The position numbers and the translations under genes were made by a program. A DNA stretch of 64,000 nucleotides from Geodermatophilus pulveris. Lineage in GTDB: Bacteria > Actinomycetota > Actinomycetes > Mycobacteriales > Geodermatophilaceae. The stretch lies in assembly GCF_900188375.1 (NCBI RefSeq), contig NZ_FZOO01000008.1, forward strand, positions 62,001 to 126,000, given 5' to 3'. Of this stretch, positions 33,263-41,701 are shown piece by piece. The notes beneath the pieces were generated by a model. That model made no database searches. It was not told the DNA's origin and was given only the letters and a program-made list of their open reading frames with translations. Within the stretch, counting starts at the first letter, position 1, and each line of letters opens with the position of its first letter.

Positions 33263-35140
33263 ATGGCACGGATCATCGAGACCGCCACCGGCGAGGTCGC
33301 GCGGGTCGACGTCGACCCGGTGACCCTGGACCTGATCGAGAACGGGCTGCGCAACGCCCGCTACGAGATGGACGAGGTGCTGTTCCGCACCGCCCTGTCC
33401 CCGGGCATCCGCGAGCAGCACGACGAGTTCCCGCTGATCGGCGACCCCGACGGGAAGATGGTCGTCGGCCAGTTCGGCCTGTCCGTCCCCGACTTCCTCG
33501 GCGGCTTCGACGACACCGTCGAGGAGGGCGACGTCCTGCTCACCAGCGACCCGTACGCCTGCGGCGCGGCGATCAGCCACGCCAACGACTGGCTGCTGGT
33601 CCTGCCCGTCTTCCACGAGGGCCGGGTCGTGGGCTGGGCGTCGATGTTCGGGCACATGTCCGACGTGGGCGGCAAGACCCCGTCGTCCATGCCCACCGAC
33701 GCGCGCACCATCTACGAGGAGGGCGTGGTCATCCCGCCCTTCAAGCTCTACCGCAGGGGCGTGCTCAACGACGACGCGCTGCGGATCATCCTCAACCAGG
33801 TCCGCATGCCGGACTGGAACCGCGCCGACCTCAACGGCCTGGTCGCCGCCTGCCGCACCGCCGCCCGGCGGGTGCAGGAGATGTGCACCCGCTTCGGCAC
33901 GGCCACCTACCTGTCCGCGCTGGACGCGCTGCTGCAGCGCAACCACGACGCGATGAAGGTGCTGCTGCAGATGGTGTTCGAGGAGGGCCGCACCCTCTCC
34001 TTCACCGACCACATCTGCGACGACGGCGTCGGCAACGGCCCGTACGAGCTGAAGCTGTCGCTGACCCGCACCGGCGAGAGGGTGCACCTGGACTTCACCG
34101 GGTCCTCGCCGCAGGCCGCGGGGCCGATCAACTACTACATCAACGAGAACCTGACCCGGATGTTCTTCGGGATCTACATGATCACCGTGGCCGACCCGCA
34201 GATCCTGTGGAACGACGGGTTCTACCCGCTGATCGACGTCACGATCCCGGAGGGCTCGTACTGGAAGCCGAGGCACCCGGCGGCGCTCAACGGCCGCAAC
34301 CACGGCATCGGGCGGGTGTTCGACCTGTTCGGCGGGCTGCTCGGGCAGACCAACCCGGCGCTGCTCAACGCGGCCGGCTTCTCCTCCTCGCCGCACTTCA
34401 TGTACTCCGGGCACTACTCGTCCGGGGACCGGAAGGGCGAGTGGTTCCAGCTCTACTCGATCGGCTTCGGCGGCATCCCCGGCCGGCCGCTCGGCGACGG
34501 GCCGGACGGGCACTCGCTGTGGCCGAGCTTCGTCAACATCCCCTGCGAGTACCTCGAGTCCTACTACCCGCTGCGCATCGAGCAGTGGGAGACCGTGCCG
34601 GACACCGGCGGCGCCGGCCTGCACCGCGGAGGCAACGGCGTCGACGTCGCCTACGTCTTCGAGGAGCCCGGCGAGATCGCCATCCACGACGACCGCTGGC
34701 TCACCCACCCGTGGGGGGTCAACGGCGGGCAGCCCGGCGCCCGCGGCCGCAAGTGGGTGGACCGCGCCGACGGCACCCGCGAGGTGCTGCCGAGCAAGTG
34801 CCACGGCGTGCCGGTGCACCCCGGCGACGTCCTGCACTTCGTCACCTGGGGCGGTGGCGGGTGGGGCGACCCGCTGGAGCGGGACCCGGAGCTGGTGGCC
34901 CGGGAGGTCCGCCGTGGCCTCGTCACGCTCCGCGGCGCCGAGCGGTACGGGGTGTGCGTCACCGAGGACGGGGAGGTGGACGCCGACGCGACCGAGACCC
35001 TGCGCGACCAGCTGCGCGCCGACCGCCCCGCCGAGCTGCCGGTCTTCGACATGGGACCGCCGATCGAGGAGCTGCTGGCCCGCTGCGAGGAGGAGACCGG
35101 CCTGCCCGCGCCGCGCCGTCCGGTGTGGGCGGCGGGATGA
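33263..35140 (+). CDS. hyuB: Hydantoinase/oxoprolinase subunit B
   Basis: 625 residues, the HyuB partner chain. Recognisable blocks are DPVTLDLIENGLRNARYEMD at the start, ALSPGIREQHDEFPLIGDPD, LLTSDPYACGAAISHANDWL, VGWASMFGHMSDVGGK and, near the end, FVTWGGGGWGDPLERDP. The EQHDEFP and GHMSDVGG segments supply metal-binding residues in this family. It forms a complex with HyuA. The final codons overlap the isochorismatase ATG (ATGA), so the three enzymes are made together. Confidence 0.92.
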   Translation: MARIIETATGEVARVDVDPVTLDLIENGLRNARYEMDEVLFRTALSPGIREQHDEFPLIGDPDGKMVVGQFGLSVPDFLGGFDDTVEEGDVLLTSDPYACGAAISHANDWLLVLPVFHEGRVVGWASMFGHMSDVGGKTPSSMPTDARTIYEEGVVIPPFKLYRRGVLNDDALRIILNQVRMPDWNRADLNGLVAACRTAARRVQEMCTRFGTATYLSALDALLQRNHDAMKVLLQMVFEEGRTLSFTDHICDDGVGNGPYELKLSLTRTGERVHLDFTGSSPQAAGPINYYINENLTRMFFGIYMITVADPQILWNDGFYPLIDVTIPEGSYWKPRHPAALNGRNHGIGRVFDLFGGLLGQTNPALLNAAGFSSSPHFMYSGHYSSGDRKGEWFQLYSIGFGGIPGRPLGDGPDGHSLWPSFVNIPCEYLESYYPLRIEQWETVPDTGGAGLHRGGNGVDVAYVFEEPGEIAIHDDRWLTHPWGVNGGQPGARGRKWVDRADGTREVLPSKCHGVPVHPGDVLHFVTWGGGGWGDPLERDPELVAREVRRGLVTLRGAERYGVCVTEDGEVDADATETLRDQLRADRPAELPVFDMGPPIEELLARCEEETGLPAPRRPVWAAG

Positions 35141-35748
35141 GCGCCCCGGCGCCGCACGGCCCGGCGTTCTCCGGCCGCGTCGGCTGGGGCAGCCGGCCGG
35201 CCGTGCTCGTCGTCGACCTGTGCCGGGCCTACACCGAGCCGGACGGGCCGTTCGCCCTGCCCGACCCCGGCCCGGCGGTCGAGGCGACGTCGGCGCTGGT
35301 CGAGGCGGCGCGCGCGTCCGGCCGGCCGGTCGTCTGGACCGCCGTCCGCTACGCCGCGGGGCTGGCCGACGGCGGGCTGTTCGTGCGCAAGGTGCCGGCG
35401 CTGGCCGCCTTCGCCGAGGACGCGCCCGGCGACTGGGGGGCGCTGACCCTGGAGCCGGGGCCGGGGGAGCCGGTCGTGGTGAAGCAGTACGCGTCGGCGT
35501 TCTCCGGCACGTCGCTGGCCGCCACGCTGCACGCGGCCGGCGTGGACACGGTGGTCGTCGCCGGCGTCTCGACGTCGGGCTGCGTGCGCGCCACCGCGAC
35601 GGACGCGCTCACCGCCGGCTTCCGCCCGCAGGTGGTGCGCCAGGCGTGCGCGGACCGGAGCGCGACGCTGCACGACACCAACCTGGCCGACCTGGACGCC
35701 AAGTACGCCGACGTCGTCGACCTGCCCGAGGCGCTGGCCCACCTCTAG
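35137..35748 (+). CDS. Isochorismatase-family amidohydrolase (N-carbamoylsarcosine amidase-like)
   Basis: 203 residues with the cysteine hydrolase triad D27 (LVVDLCRAYTE), K116 (VVKQYASAF) and C149 (STSGCVRATATDA). The GCVRATA form and the downstream of a hydantoinase fit the N-carbamoylsarcosine amidase/ureidoacrylate group, which removes the carbamoyl group after ring opening. The operon could then turn a hydantoin into an amino acid, CO2 and ammonia (inference). Last gene of the GntR operon; a terminator follows. Confidence 0.88.
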   Translation: MSAPAPHGPAFSGRVGWGSRPAVLVVDLCRAYTEPDGPFALPDPGPAVEATSALVEAARASGRPVVWTAVRYAAGLADGGLFVRKVPALAAFAEDAPGDWGALTLEPGPGEPVVVKQYASAFSGTSLAATLHAAGVDTVVVAGVSTSGCVRATATDALTAGFRPQVVRQACADRSATLHDTNLADLDAKYADVVDLPEALAHL

Positions 35749-35755
35749 ACCGCGG

Positions 35756-35791
35756 CGCCGCCCGGCTGCTCCCCCCTGGCGCCGGGCGGCG
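35756..35791 (+). terminator. Hairpin terminator of the hydantoinase operon
   Basis: CGCCGCCCGGC (35756-35766) pairs with GCCGGGCGGCG (35781-35791). Confidence 0.7.
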
Positions 35792-35819
35792 TCGCTCCAC
35801 CACGGCAGGGAGGAGTGAG

Positions 35820-36314
35820 GTGCCGAGGACGAGTGCGGGGCTGCTGCTGCACCGGGTCGGTCCGGGCGGCCGGGTCGAGGTGCTCATCGGGCACATGGGC
35901 GGGCCGTTCTGGGCCCGCCGGGACGCGGGCGCCTGGTCGATCCCCAAGGGCGAGTACGGCCCCGGGGAGGAGCCGCGGGAGGTCGCGCTGCGTGAGTTCG
36001 CCGAGGAGCTCGGGGCGCCGGCGCCGGTCACCGACCTGGTGCCGCTCGGGGAGGTCCGGCAGGCGGGGGGCAAGCGGCTGACCGCGTTCGCGGCCGAGGG
36101 CGACTTCGACGCCGCGGCCGCGGTCAGCAACACCTTCTCCCTGGAGTGGCCGCCGCGCTCGGGCCGCGTGCAGCAGGTCCCCGAGATCGACCGGGCCGCC
36201 TGGGTGGGCGTCGAGGAGGCGCGGGAGAAGCTGGTGGCCGGCCAGGTGCCGCTGCTGGACCGGCTGCTCGGCCTGCCGGCCGTGCAACGGTCGGGCGACG
36301 ACTCGTCCCACTGA
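35820..36314 (+). CDS. Nudix hydrolase
   Basis: 164 residues. An intact Nudix box, GEYGPGEEPREVALREFAEE followed by LG, sits at about residues 41-63, so pyrophosphatase activity is likely; substrate unknown. The start block (SAGLLLHRVGPGGRVEVLIG) and WSIPKGE match the NTP-pyrophosphohydrolase group that includes DUF4873/MutT-like house-cleaning enzymes. The GTG at 35820 is preceded by an exact 16-nt copy of the sequence found before the gene at 1679 (35798-35813). Confidence 0.87.
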   Translation: MPRTSAGLLLHRVGPGGRVEVLIGHMGGPFWARRDAGAWSIPKGEYGPGEEPREVALREFAEELGAPAPVTDLVPLGEVRQAGGKRLTAFAAEGDFDAAAAVSNTFSLEWPPRSGRVQQVPEIDRAAWVGVEEAREKLVAGQVPLLDRLLGLPAVQRSGDDSSH

Positions 36315-36399
36315 TCCCACGCGGCACCCGCGGGCGCGGGTGTCCTGCCACCCTGCCCGCAGGTGGGGTCGCCGGACCCCGGTGCGTCAGGAGGTCGCC

Positions 36400-36576
36400 G
36401 TGTCGGCGTGTGCCACGTGCGGGGCGGTCCGCCAGCAGGGCCGGTTCTGCGTCGGCTGCGGCACGGCGGTCCCGCCGTCCGCGGCGCCTCGCCCGCGGTC
36501 CCCGCTGGCCGACGAGCCCACCCAGCCGGTGCTGCGCCTGGAGCGCCCGTCGCGCCCGGCGGTCCCCGGCCGCTGA
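36400..36576 (+). CDS. Small zinc-ribbon protein, 58 aa
   Basis: GTG at 36400 with AGGAGG 6 nt upstream. The N-terminal CATCGAVRQQGRFCVGCG forms two CxxC knuckles of a zinc ribbon; the rest is proline/arginine-rich and disordered. Function unknown; such ribbons often bind nucleic acid or dock partners. Confidence 0.7.
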   Translation: MSACATCGAVRQQGRFCVGCGTAVPPSAAPRPRSPLADEPTQPVLRLERPSRPAVPGR

Positions 36577-36621
36577 CGCGCCGCGCGTCCGTCGCGGTGG
36601 CGGGGCGTGAGGGGGCTCACA

Positions 36622-36638
36622 GCAAGCAATACGCTTGC
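36622..36638. promoter_or_regulatory. Inverted repeat GCAAGC-N5-GCTTGC (operator candidate)
   Basis: GCAAGC AATAC GCTTGC lies 77 nt before the ATG of the helical protein at 36715. It is AT-richer than its surroundings and overlaps the probable promoter, so it may be a repressor site. Confidence 0.4.
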
Positions 36639-36714
36639 AGGAGTTAGCGGGCGGGGTGACCGGGGCATGACAGAGAGCGCAGGACGTCCCCGATCCACCT
36701 GGAGTACCCGTACC

Positions 36715-37686
36715 ATGGCTGACAACACGAAGATCATCAACCAGCTGCGCGCGCTGGTCCTGCTGACCCAGACCGAGGAGCAGGTCGCCCGCACCCGCAT
36801 CTCGCAGGCCCGCACCGAGGCCGTGCGCCGCGAGCTGACGCAGAACGCCGACAACGCCGCGGAGCGCATCCGCGCGATCACCGAGCAGCTGCGCGCCCTC
36901 GGCGGCGTGCCGGACGTCGTGACCCCCGCCATCGGCCGGCTGTCCGCCGTCCTCAAGGCCGGCTTCGAGCAGGCCGAGCCGCTCGAGGAGGCCCTGCTGC
37001 AGGACCTCTCCCTGGAGCACCAGCTCAACGACCGCGCCACCTACCTGAAGGTGCTCGCCGAGCAGGCCGAGCTGCCCCGGGTCCGCGCGCTGGCCGAGCG
37101 CCTGCAGACCGCGCACAAGGCCACCATCGAGTGGCTGACCGTCGTGCTGGCCGAGGAGGCCATGGGCGGCCCCGCCGCGCTGCAGGCCACCGCGTTCCAG
37201 CGGGTCGCCGGTACCGCCGCGCGGGCGGCCAACGCCCCGGTCCGCTTCTGGGCCAACCGGGTCAACGAGGTCGTCGAGTCGGTGCAGCAGCGCCGCGAGG
37301 AGGCCGGTGAGCGGCTGAGCGAGGCCGGCGACAAGGCCTCGTCGTTCACCGACGCCGTCCGCGAGACGCTGACCGTCGGCCGCAGCGCCGCCCTGCGCCG
37401 GGCCGAGCGCATCGCCCGCCGCGAGGGCAACCGGGAGGCCGCCGACGCCGCCCGCGCCGCCCGCGAGGAGCTCGGCGACGTCACCGCCGACGAGCTGCCG
37501 ATCAAGGGCTACGACTCGCTGTCGACGCAGGACGCCGTCAAGGCGGTCAAGGAGCTCAGGACCGCGCACGACGTCCGGGTGGTCATCCGCTACGAGGAGA
37601 CCCACAAGAAGCGGACCAGCATCGTCAACGCCGCGCAGACCCAGGTCGCCACGCTGGCCAAGGAGGCCGTGGGCGTCGACGCCTGA
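36715..37686 (+). CDS. Ferritin-like-domain helical protein, 323 aa
   Basis: Residues 1-150 are long helices (RISQARTEAVRRELTQNADN, FEQAEPLEEALLQDLSLEHQ) that resemble a ferritin-like four-helix bundle with E/H positions. Residues 180-240 are a charged coiled coil. The C-terminus (about 265-323; LPIKGYDSLSTQDAVKAVKE, DVRVVIRYEETHKKR) looks like a small helical SAP-like module. Actinobacteria carry one such conserved protein of unknown role. The ATG at 36715 (MADNTKI) is chosen; in-frame starts at 36667 and 36607 would add non-conserved residues. A strong terminator follows. Confidence 0.75.
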   Translation: MADNTKIINQLRALVLLTQTEEQVARTRISQARTEAVRRELTQNADNAAERIRAITEQLRALGGVPDVVTPAIGRLSAVLKAGFEQAEPLEEALLQDLSLEHQLNDRATYLKVLAEQAELPRVRALAERLQTAHKATIEWLTVVLAEEAMGGPAALQATAFQRVAGTAARAANAPVRFWANRVNEVVESVQQRREEAGERLSEAGDKASSFTDAVRETLTVGRSAALRRAERIARREGNREAADAARAAREELGDVTADELPIKGYDSLSTQDAVKAVKELRTAHDVRVVIRYEETHKKRTSIVNAAQTQVATLAKEAVGVDA

Positions 37687-37702
37687 CGCGCACCGCCCCG
37701 CA

Positions 37703-37737
37703 CGAGGGCCCGCTCCCGAACCGGGGGCGGGCCCTCG
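37703..37737 (+). terminator. Hairpin terminator
   Basis: CGAGGGCCCGC and GCGGGCCCTCG arms with an inner CCCG/CGGG pair, 16 nt after the stop at 37686. Confidence 0.75.
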
Positions 37738-37859
37738 CGCACGTCCGGGGAGCTCCACGACGTGCACGCCCGGGCGCGGTCGGTCGGGGCTCGCGGGGTC
37801 CGGGAGATCTCCGTCGCACCGGGTTTGACCCACCGACGGCCGGGGGGATGGGGTGCGGC

Positions 37860-38282
37860 ATGGACATCACACCGGAGGTCCTCGAGCAGGAGTTCACCCT
37901 GACGACGGCCGTCACCCGCCTGGACTTCCTCAGCCGGCGGGACTCCGGGGCGACCTCCCTGAACACCGCCGCCGACGTGGACGCCGACGACTGGACCTCG
38001 TTCAAGGACGCGACGACGTCGCTCGACACCGCCGAGGCCCTCGAGCTGCTCGCGCTCGGCGAGGTCGTCACCCGCCGGGCGCGCGACGGCGAGCTGACCG
38101 GCTTCCGTGCTGCCCTGCGCGGCGGGGCCTCCTGGGAGCAGGTCGCCGCGGCGCTCGGTGTGCACCCGGACGAGGCGTGGGCCCGCTACCACCGGCTCAT
38201 CGAGCGCGAGGAGCGCGCGCAGACCCTGGCCCCCGAGGCAGCCGAGGCCGCCCGCGAGCTCGCCGGCACGCGCCCCGGCTGA
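37860..38282 (+). CDS. Hypothetical acidic helical protein, 140 aa
   Basis: Not recognised by name. Residues 1-80 are acidic and helical (DITPEVLEQEFTLTTAVTRL, TSLDTAEALELLALGEVVTR). Residues 90-115 (FRAALRGGASWEQVAAALGV) followed by HPDEAWARYHRLIERE have a helix-turn-helix look (ASWEQVAAALGV). It may be a small DNA-binding or partner protein. ATG 37860 is used; an in-frame ATG at 37848 would add four residues. Confidence 0.65.
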   Translation: MDITPEVLEQEFTLTTAVTRLDFLSRRDSGATSLNTAADVDADDWTSFKDATTSLDTAEALELLALGEVVTRRARDGELTGFRAALRGGASWEQVAAALGVHPDEAWARYHRLIEREERAQTLAPEAAEAARELAGTRPG

Positions 38283-38426
38283 CGGAGGGCCCCGGACGCC
38301 CGGCGCGCACGGTCCGGTTCCGCTCGGGGAGCCGATCCGCTGGACTGTCCCGGCCGGCGTCGACCCCGGGCAGCCGTCCGGGGAGCACCGGCAGGCGGGG
38401 GCCCCGAGCAGTCGAGGAGGAACGCG

Positions 38427-38657
38427 ATGAGCACGGCCGAGACCGGCGACGTCACCGGCACCAAGGACAAGGACTACAACCTCATCTGGTTCACCGAGCA
38501 GTGCCTGAGCAACGCGTTGCGGCTGGAGACCTACGTCCAGGACGCCGAACGGGACGGTGACGGCGAGCTCGCCGAGCTGTTCCGCAAGGCGCAGAGTGAC
38601 AGCCGCAAGGGAGCCGAGCGGGGCAAGGCCCTGCTGGCCGCCCGGATGGGGGGCTGA
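38427..38657 (+). CDS. Small conserved acidic protein, 76 aa
   Basis: ATG after a GAGGAGGAA site. The core KDYNLIWFTEQCLSNALRLE then TYVQDAERDGDGELAELFRK is one or two amphipathic helices followed by a basic end. The pattern looks like a conserved actinobacterial small protein family, function unknown. It ends at a strong bidirectional terminator. Confidence 0.75.
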   Translation: MSTAETGDVTGTKDKDYNLIWFTEQCLSNALRLETYVQDAERDGDGELAELFRKAQSDSRKGAERGKALLAARMGG

Positions 38658-38664
38658 CCGTCGG

Positions 38665-38692
38665 CAGGGGGGCGCCGGACGGCGCCCCCCTG
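38665..38692. terminator. Bidirectional hairpin terminator
   Basis: CAGGGGGGCGCC-GGAC-GGCGCCCCCCTG between convergent genes ending at 38657 (+) and 38695 (-). Confidence 0.85.
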
Positions 38693-38694
38693 TC

Positions 38695-38976
38695 TCAGGT
38701 GACCGTCACGCCCCGCCAGAACGCCACCCGGCCGGTGATCTCCTCGGCGGCGTCCTTGGGCTCCGGGTAGTACCAGACCGCGTCGGGGTTGCTCTGCCCG
38801 TCGACCTCGACGGTGTAGTAGGACGCCGTGCCCTTCCACGGGCAGACCGTGGTGGTCGCCGAGGGGCGCAGCACGTCCTCCCGCAGCGCCTCGCGGGGGA
38901 AGTAGGCGTTGCCCTCGACGGTGACGATGTCGTCGGACTCGGCGATGACGGTCCCGTTCCAGCTCGCGGTTGCCAT
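38695..38976 (-). CDS. DUF427-domain protein
   Basis: 93 residues. The whole protein is the DUF427 fold: ATASWNGTVIAESDDIVTVE, NAYFPREAL, then TTVCPWKGTASYYTVEVDG and VWYYPEPKDAAEEITGRVAF. The CPWKGTA block is the family hallmark. The role is unknown. The ATG at 38976 is the natural start. Confidence 0.88.
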   Translation of the reverse strand: MATASWNGTVIAESDDIVTVEGNAYFPREALREDVLRPSATTTVCPWKGTASYYTVEVDGQSNPDAVWYYPEPKDAAEEITGRVAFWRGVTVT

Positions 38977-39028
38977 GTGACCGGGAACACCCGCCGCCCG
39001 CCCCCGCATTCCGCGGCGCGCGGGCGGC

Positions 39029-39385
39029 TCAACCGCCCCGGAGGTGCCGCAGGACCCGCTCGAGGTCCTCGGTCGGCGAGACGTCCACGTACTCGCAGTC
39101 GGTCACCGCCTCGGGCGCGTGGCCGGGCCCCCAGTAGAAGGCCTGGCCGGCCTCGTAGGTGCTGGCGCCCTCCTGTGCGTGCATCACCAGGCGGCCGCTG
39201 ATCACGTACCCCCAGTGCGGGCACGGGCAGCGGTCCCCCGGGAGCCCGGACAGGGCCGGCCGGAGGTCGGCCCCGGCGGGCAACCGGACCCAGGCGACGC
39301 TCATCTCCCCGAACCGGTCGGTGCGGAAGTCGACGCCGTCGCCCTCGATCGCCACGGGCAGGGCGGTCCGCTCGATCACCTGCAT
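39029..39385 (-). CDS. Cupin-like protein, 118 aa
   Basis: A single small beta barrel. PCPHWGYVISGRLVMHAQEG and EAGQAFYWGPGHAPEAV carry the two cupin motifs, with H in HWGY and H in GPGHAPE as possible metal ligands. It lies 10 nt downstream of the broken FAD-oxidase gene in the same direction, so they were one operon. Function unknown. Confidence 0.78.
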   Translation of the reverse strand: MQVIERTALPVAIEGDGVDFRTDRFGEMSVAWVRLPAGADLRPALSGLPGDRCPCPHWGYVISGRLVMHAQEGASTYEAGQAFYWGPGHAPEAVTDCEYVDVSPTEDLERVLRHLRGG

Positions 39386-39395
39386 CAGTCGCTCC

Positions 39396-40370
39396 TCAGG
39401 GCCGGATGTTCTGGTTCAGGTGGAACAGGTTGCCCGGGTCCCACTGCCGCTTGACCTCGCGCAGCCGCTGGTAGTTGGCGCCGTGGTTCTCGGCCACCTT
39501 GGGCGCGTCGTCGGCCGAGGCGAAGTCGGTGTAGCCCCCGGGAGCCGAGTGCGGCGCGATCGCCGCGTGGTAGTCCCGCACCCAGTGGGTGTTCGCCTCG
39601 TTGTCGGCCGGGTCGGGCCACATGCCGGCGATCACCGCGGCGAAGGTGGCGTCGCGGTGGCCGAACGCGGTGGCGTCCGGGGCGACGTCGTGCGCCGCAC
39701 CGTTGATCGGGTACAGGTGCATGACCGAGCTGACCGCCGGCACGCGCGGCCCGTGCTCCAGGTGCGCCGCGATCGCCTCGTCGGTGAGCTCGGTGACGTA
39801 GGCGGCCTTCCAGTAGTGCTGCAGCCCCGGCGGGTGCAGCGCGTCGAAGGCGCTGTTCAGCGCCGCGTAGGGCATCGGGCCGACGTGTTCGCCGACCGGC
39901 TGCGCCACCTGGCGGATGCGGTCCGCGATCCGCTCCCCCCCCGGCCGGCGACCCGGTCCAGCAGGAGACGGCCACCGCCATCGGCTCGCCCACCCGGCCC
40001 TCCGGGATGAACGGCAGCGGCGGGGCCTGGTGGAACGCCGGGAAGCCGCCGTACTCGCGCGGCGCGTCGGGGATGAACTCCCGGTAGAACTCGAACAGCG
40101 CCCGCGCGTCGTCGAGCTCGAAGAACATCGGGCCGGCGACGACGGTGTCCACCGGGTGCAGCCGGTAGGTGAAGCGGATGACCACGCCGAAGTTCCCGCC
40201 GCCGCCGCGCAGCGCCCAGAACAGGTCGGCGTCCCGGTGCTCGTCGGCGGTCACCACGCGGCCGTCGGCGGTGACCACCTCCGCGGCGAGCAGGTTGTCG
40301 CAGGACAGGCCGTAGCCGCGGGTGAGGTGCCCGATGCCGCCGCCCAGGGTCAGCCCGCCGATGCGCTGCA
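39396..40370 (-). pseudogene. FAD-linked (berberine-bridge type) oxidase, 5' truncated and frameshifted
   Basis: The upstream frame begins abruptly near 40370 inside the FAD domain (RIGGLTLGGGIGHLTRGYGL, then CDNLLAAEVVTADG, LRGGGGNFGVVIRFTYRLHP) and lacks about 120 N-terminal residues. At a run of eight Gs (39935-39942, minus strand) the frame shifts, and the second frame (from AQPVGEHVGPMPYAALNSAF to the BBE motif NYQRLREVKRQWDPGNLFHL) completes the protein. The homopolymer shift could be a sequencing error; the missing 5' end could not. Confidence 0.85.
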
Positions 40371-40986
40371 CCTGGACCAGGAGGAGGCGCTGCGAGCGCT
40401 GCGGCCCCGGCTGGCCGAGTACGCCGGCACCAACCTGGTCGCCGGGCAGTTCGTGGCGGTCCTCCGCAGCGCCGACCGGCTGCTCGGGGCCGTCGACGCG
40501 GCGCTGGGCCGGCCAGGCGCCGGACCGCTGCTGGAGTCGGCGCTGGAGAGGGACACCCGGATGGCGGCGACCCTGCACCGGGCGCAGAGCCAGGTCGCGC
40601 TGGCCGGGTACCTGCGCCGCACCGGTGCTCCGGGCCCTCGGGCCGGGCTACTGGCGGAGGAGGCGCGGTCGGTCGCCCGCGAGCTCGGGCTGCGCCGGGT
40701 GCTGCAGGTCCTGGACGGGCGCCCGGGACTCGGCGCGCCGCGGGCGGCGGTCGCGCGGACCCCGTCCCGGCCGGCCGGCCTGACCGCCCGGGAGACGGAG
40801 GTGCTCGGCCTCGTCGGCGAGGGGCTGCTCAACCGGGCGATCTCCGCGCGCCTGGTGATCAGCGAGAACACCGTCGCCAACCACGTGCGCAGCATCCTGG
40901 CCAAGACCGGGGCGGCGAACCGGACCCAGGCGGCGCTGTTCGCCGCGGCACACGGCCTGCTCGCCGGGTCAGACCGGTTGCAGTGA
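40371..40986 (+). pseudogene. LuxR-family regulator, 5' truncated
   Basis: Only the C-terminal part remains. ALRALRPRLAEYAGTNLVAG and the helical region after it precede a complete LuxR helix-turn-helix (LTARETEVLGLVGEGLLNRA, ISARLVISENTVANHVRSIL, AKTGAANRTQAALFA). No start codon with a ribosome site is present. It begins where the divergent FAD oxidase also breaks off, so one deletion removed both 5' ends and their promoters. Its 3' end overlaps the next gene (minus) by 18 nt. Confidence 0.75.
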
Positions 40987-41238
40987 CCCGTCGGGCCGCA
41001 CCGTGGCGGTGACCTCGACGACGACGTCGGCCGGGAGCCCCGCCCGCTCGGCGGCCCGGCGGATCGCCTCGGCCGACGGCGCCTCGTACAGGCAGTACGT
41101 CTTGCGCTTGTCGGCGGAGAGGAAGGAGTACAGCCACCGGACGTCCTCGTCCCCGTTGATCCGGTTGATGCCCTCGGCGGCCCCGGCGTCGACCTCCAGG
41201 ACGTCGGCGAACCGGCGCTCGACCATGAAGACGGGCAT
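40969..41238 (-). CDS. DUF4242 / SCO4226-family small protein
   Basis: 89 residues, ferredoxin-like fold. MPVFMVERRFADVLEVDAGA, then GINRINGDEDVRWLYSFLSA and KRKTYCLYEAPSAEAIRRAA match the SCO4226 family, one member of which binds nickel. Exact role unknown. Confidence 0.82.
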   Translation of the reverse strand: MPVFMVERRFADVLEVDAGAAEGINRINGDEDVRWLYSFLSADKRKTYCLYEAPSAEAIRRAAERAGLPADVVVEVTATVRPDGSLQPV

Positions 41239-41317
41239 CGCAGGTCCTCCCGGGGAGGGGGCGCGGCTGGCCCGACCGTACCGGCCGCCGCCGTCCCCGG
41301 GACAGGGGACTGCGGCC

Positions 41318-41701
41318 CTACCGCTCGAGCAGCGCGAAGGTGGCGACGGCGTGCGCGAGGGCCTCGCCGTCCTGCTCGACGTCGGCCTCGCAGACGGTCA
41401 GGTGCGCCCCGCGGGTGCGCAGCCGGGCGGTGACGGTGAGGGCCCCGGGCTTCCCGGGCCGCAGGTAGGTGACGGTGAGCTGGCTGGTGGCGGGCACCTC
41501 GCCCTCCCCGGTCGTGGTGCGCACCGCCTGGCCCATCGCGGTGTCCACCAGCGTGGCCAGCACCCCGCCGTGCAGCGTGCCGGCCGGGTTGAGGTGCTCC
41601 TCGCCGACCTCGAAGGCGATCCGCGCGCCGCCGTCATCGGCGTCCTCGACCTGCGCGCCGATCCGCTCGGCGAAGCCGCCGGGTCCGCCTCGTCCGCTCA
41701 T
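41318..41701 (-). CDS. PaaI-family acyl-CoA thioesterase
   Basis: 127 residues, hotdog fold. The signature HLNPAGTLHGGVLATLVDTA contains the family's Asn/Gly/His turn and the Asp that activates water. It likely hydrolyses aromatic or short acyl-CoA. The ATG at 41701 is the last of four ATGs spaced exactly 17 nt apart in a tandem repeat; the three upstream ones open mini-ORFs whose TGA overlaps the next ATG. Confidence 0.87.
   Translation of the reverse strand: MSGRGGPGGFAERIGAQVEDADDGGARIAFEVGEEHLNPAGTLHGGVLATLVDTAMGQAVRTTTGEGEVPATSQLTVTYLRPGKPGALTVTARLRTRGAHLTVCEADVEQDGEALAHAVATFALLER

Noticed and set aside
31025..34837. A 1270-codon minus-strand frame across hyuA and hyuB.
   Set aside because: Shadow of the hydantoinase genes; composition is low-complexity and no domain is seen.
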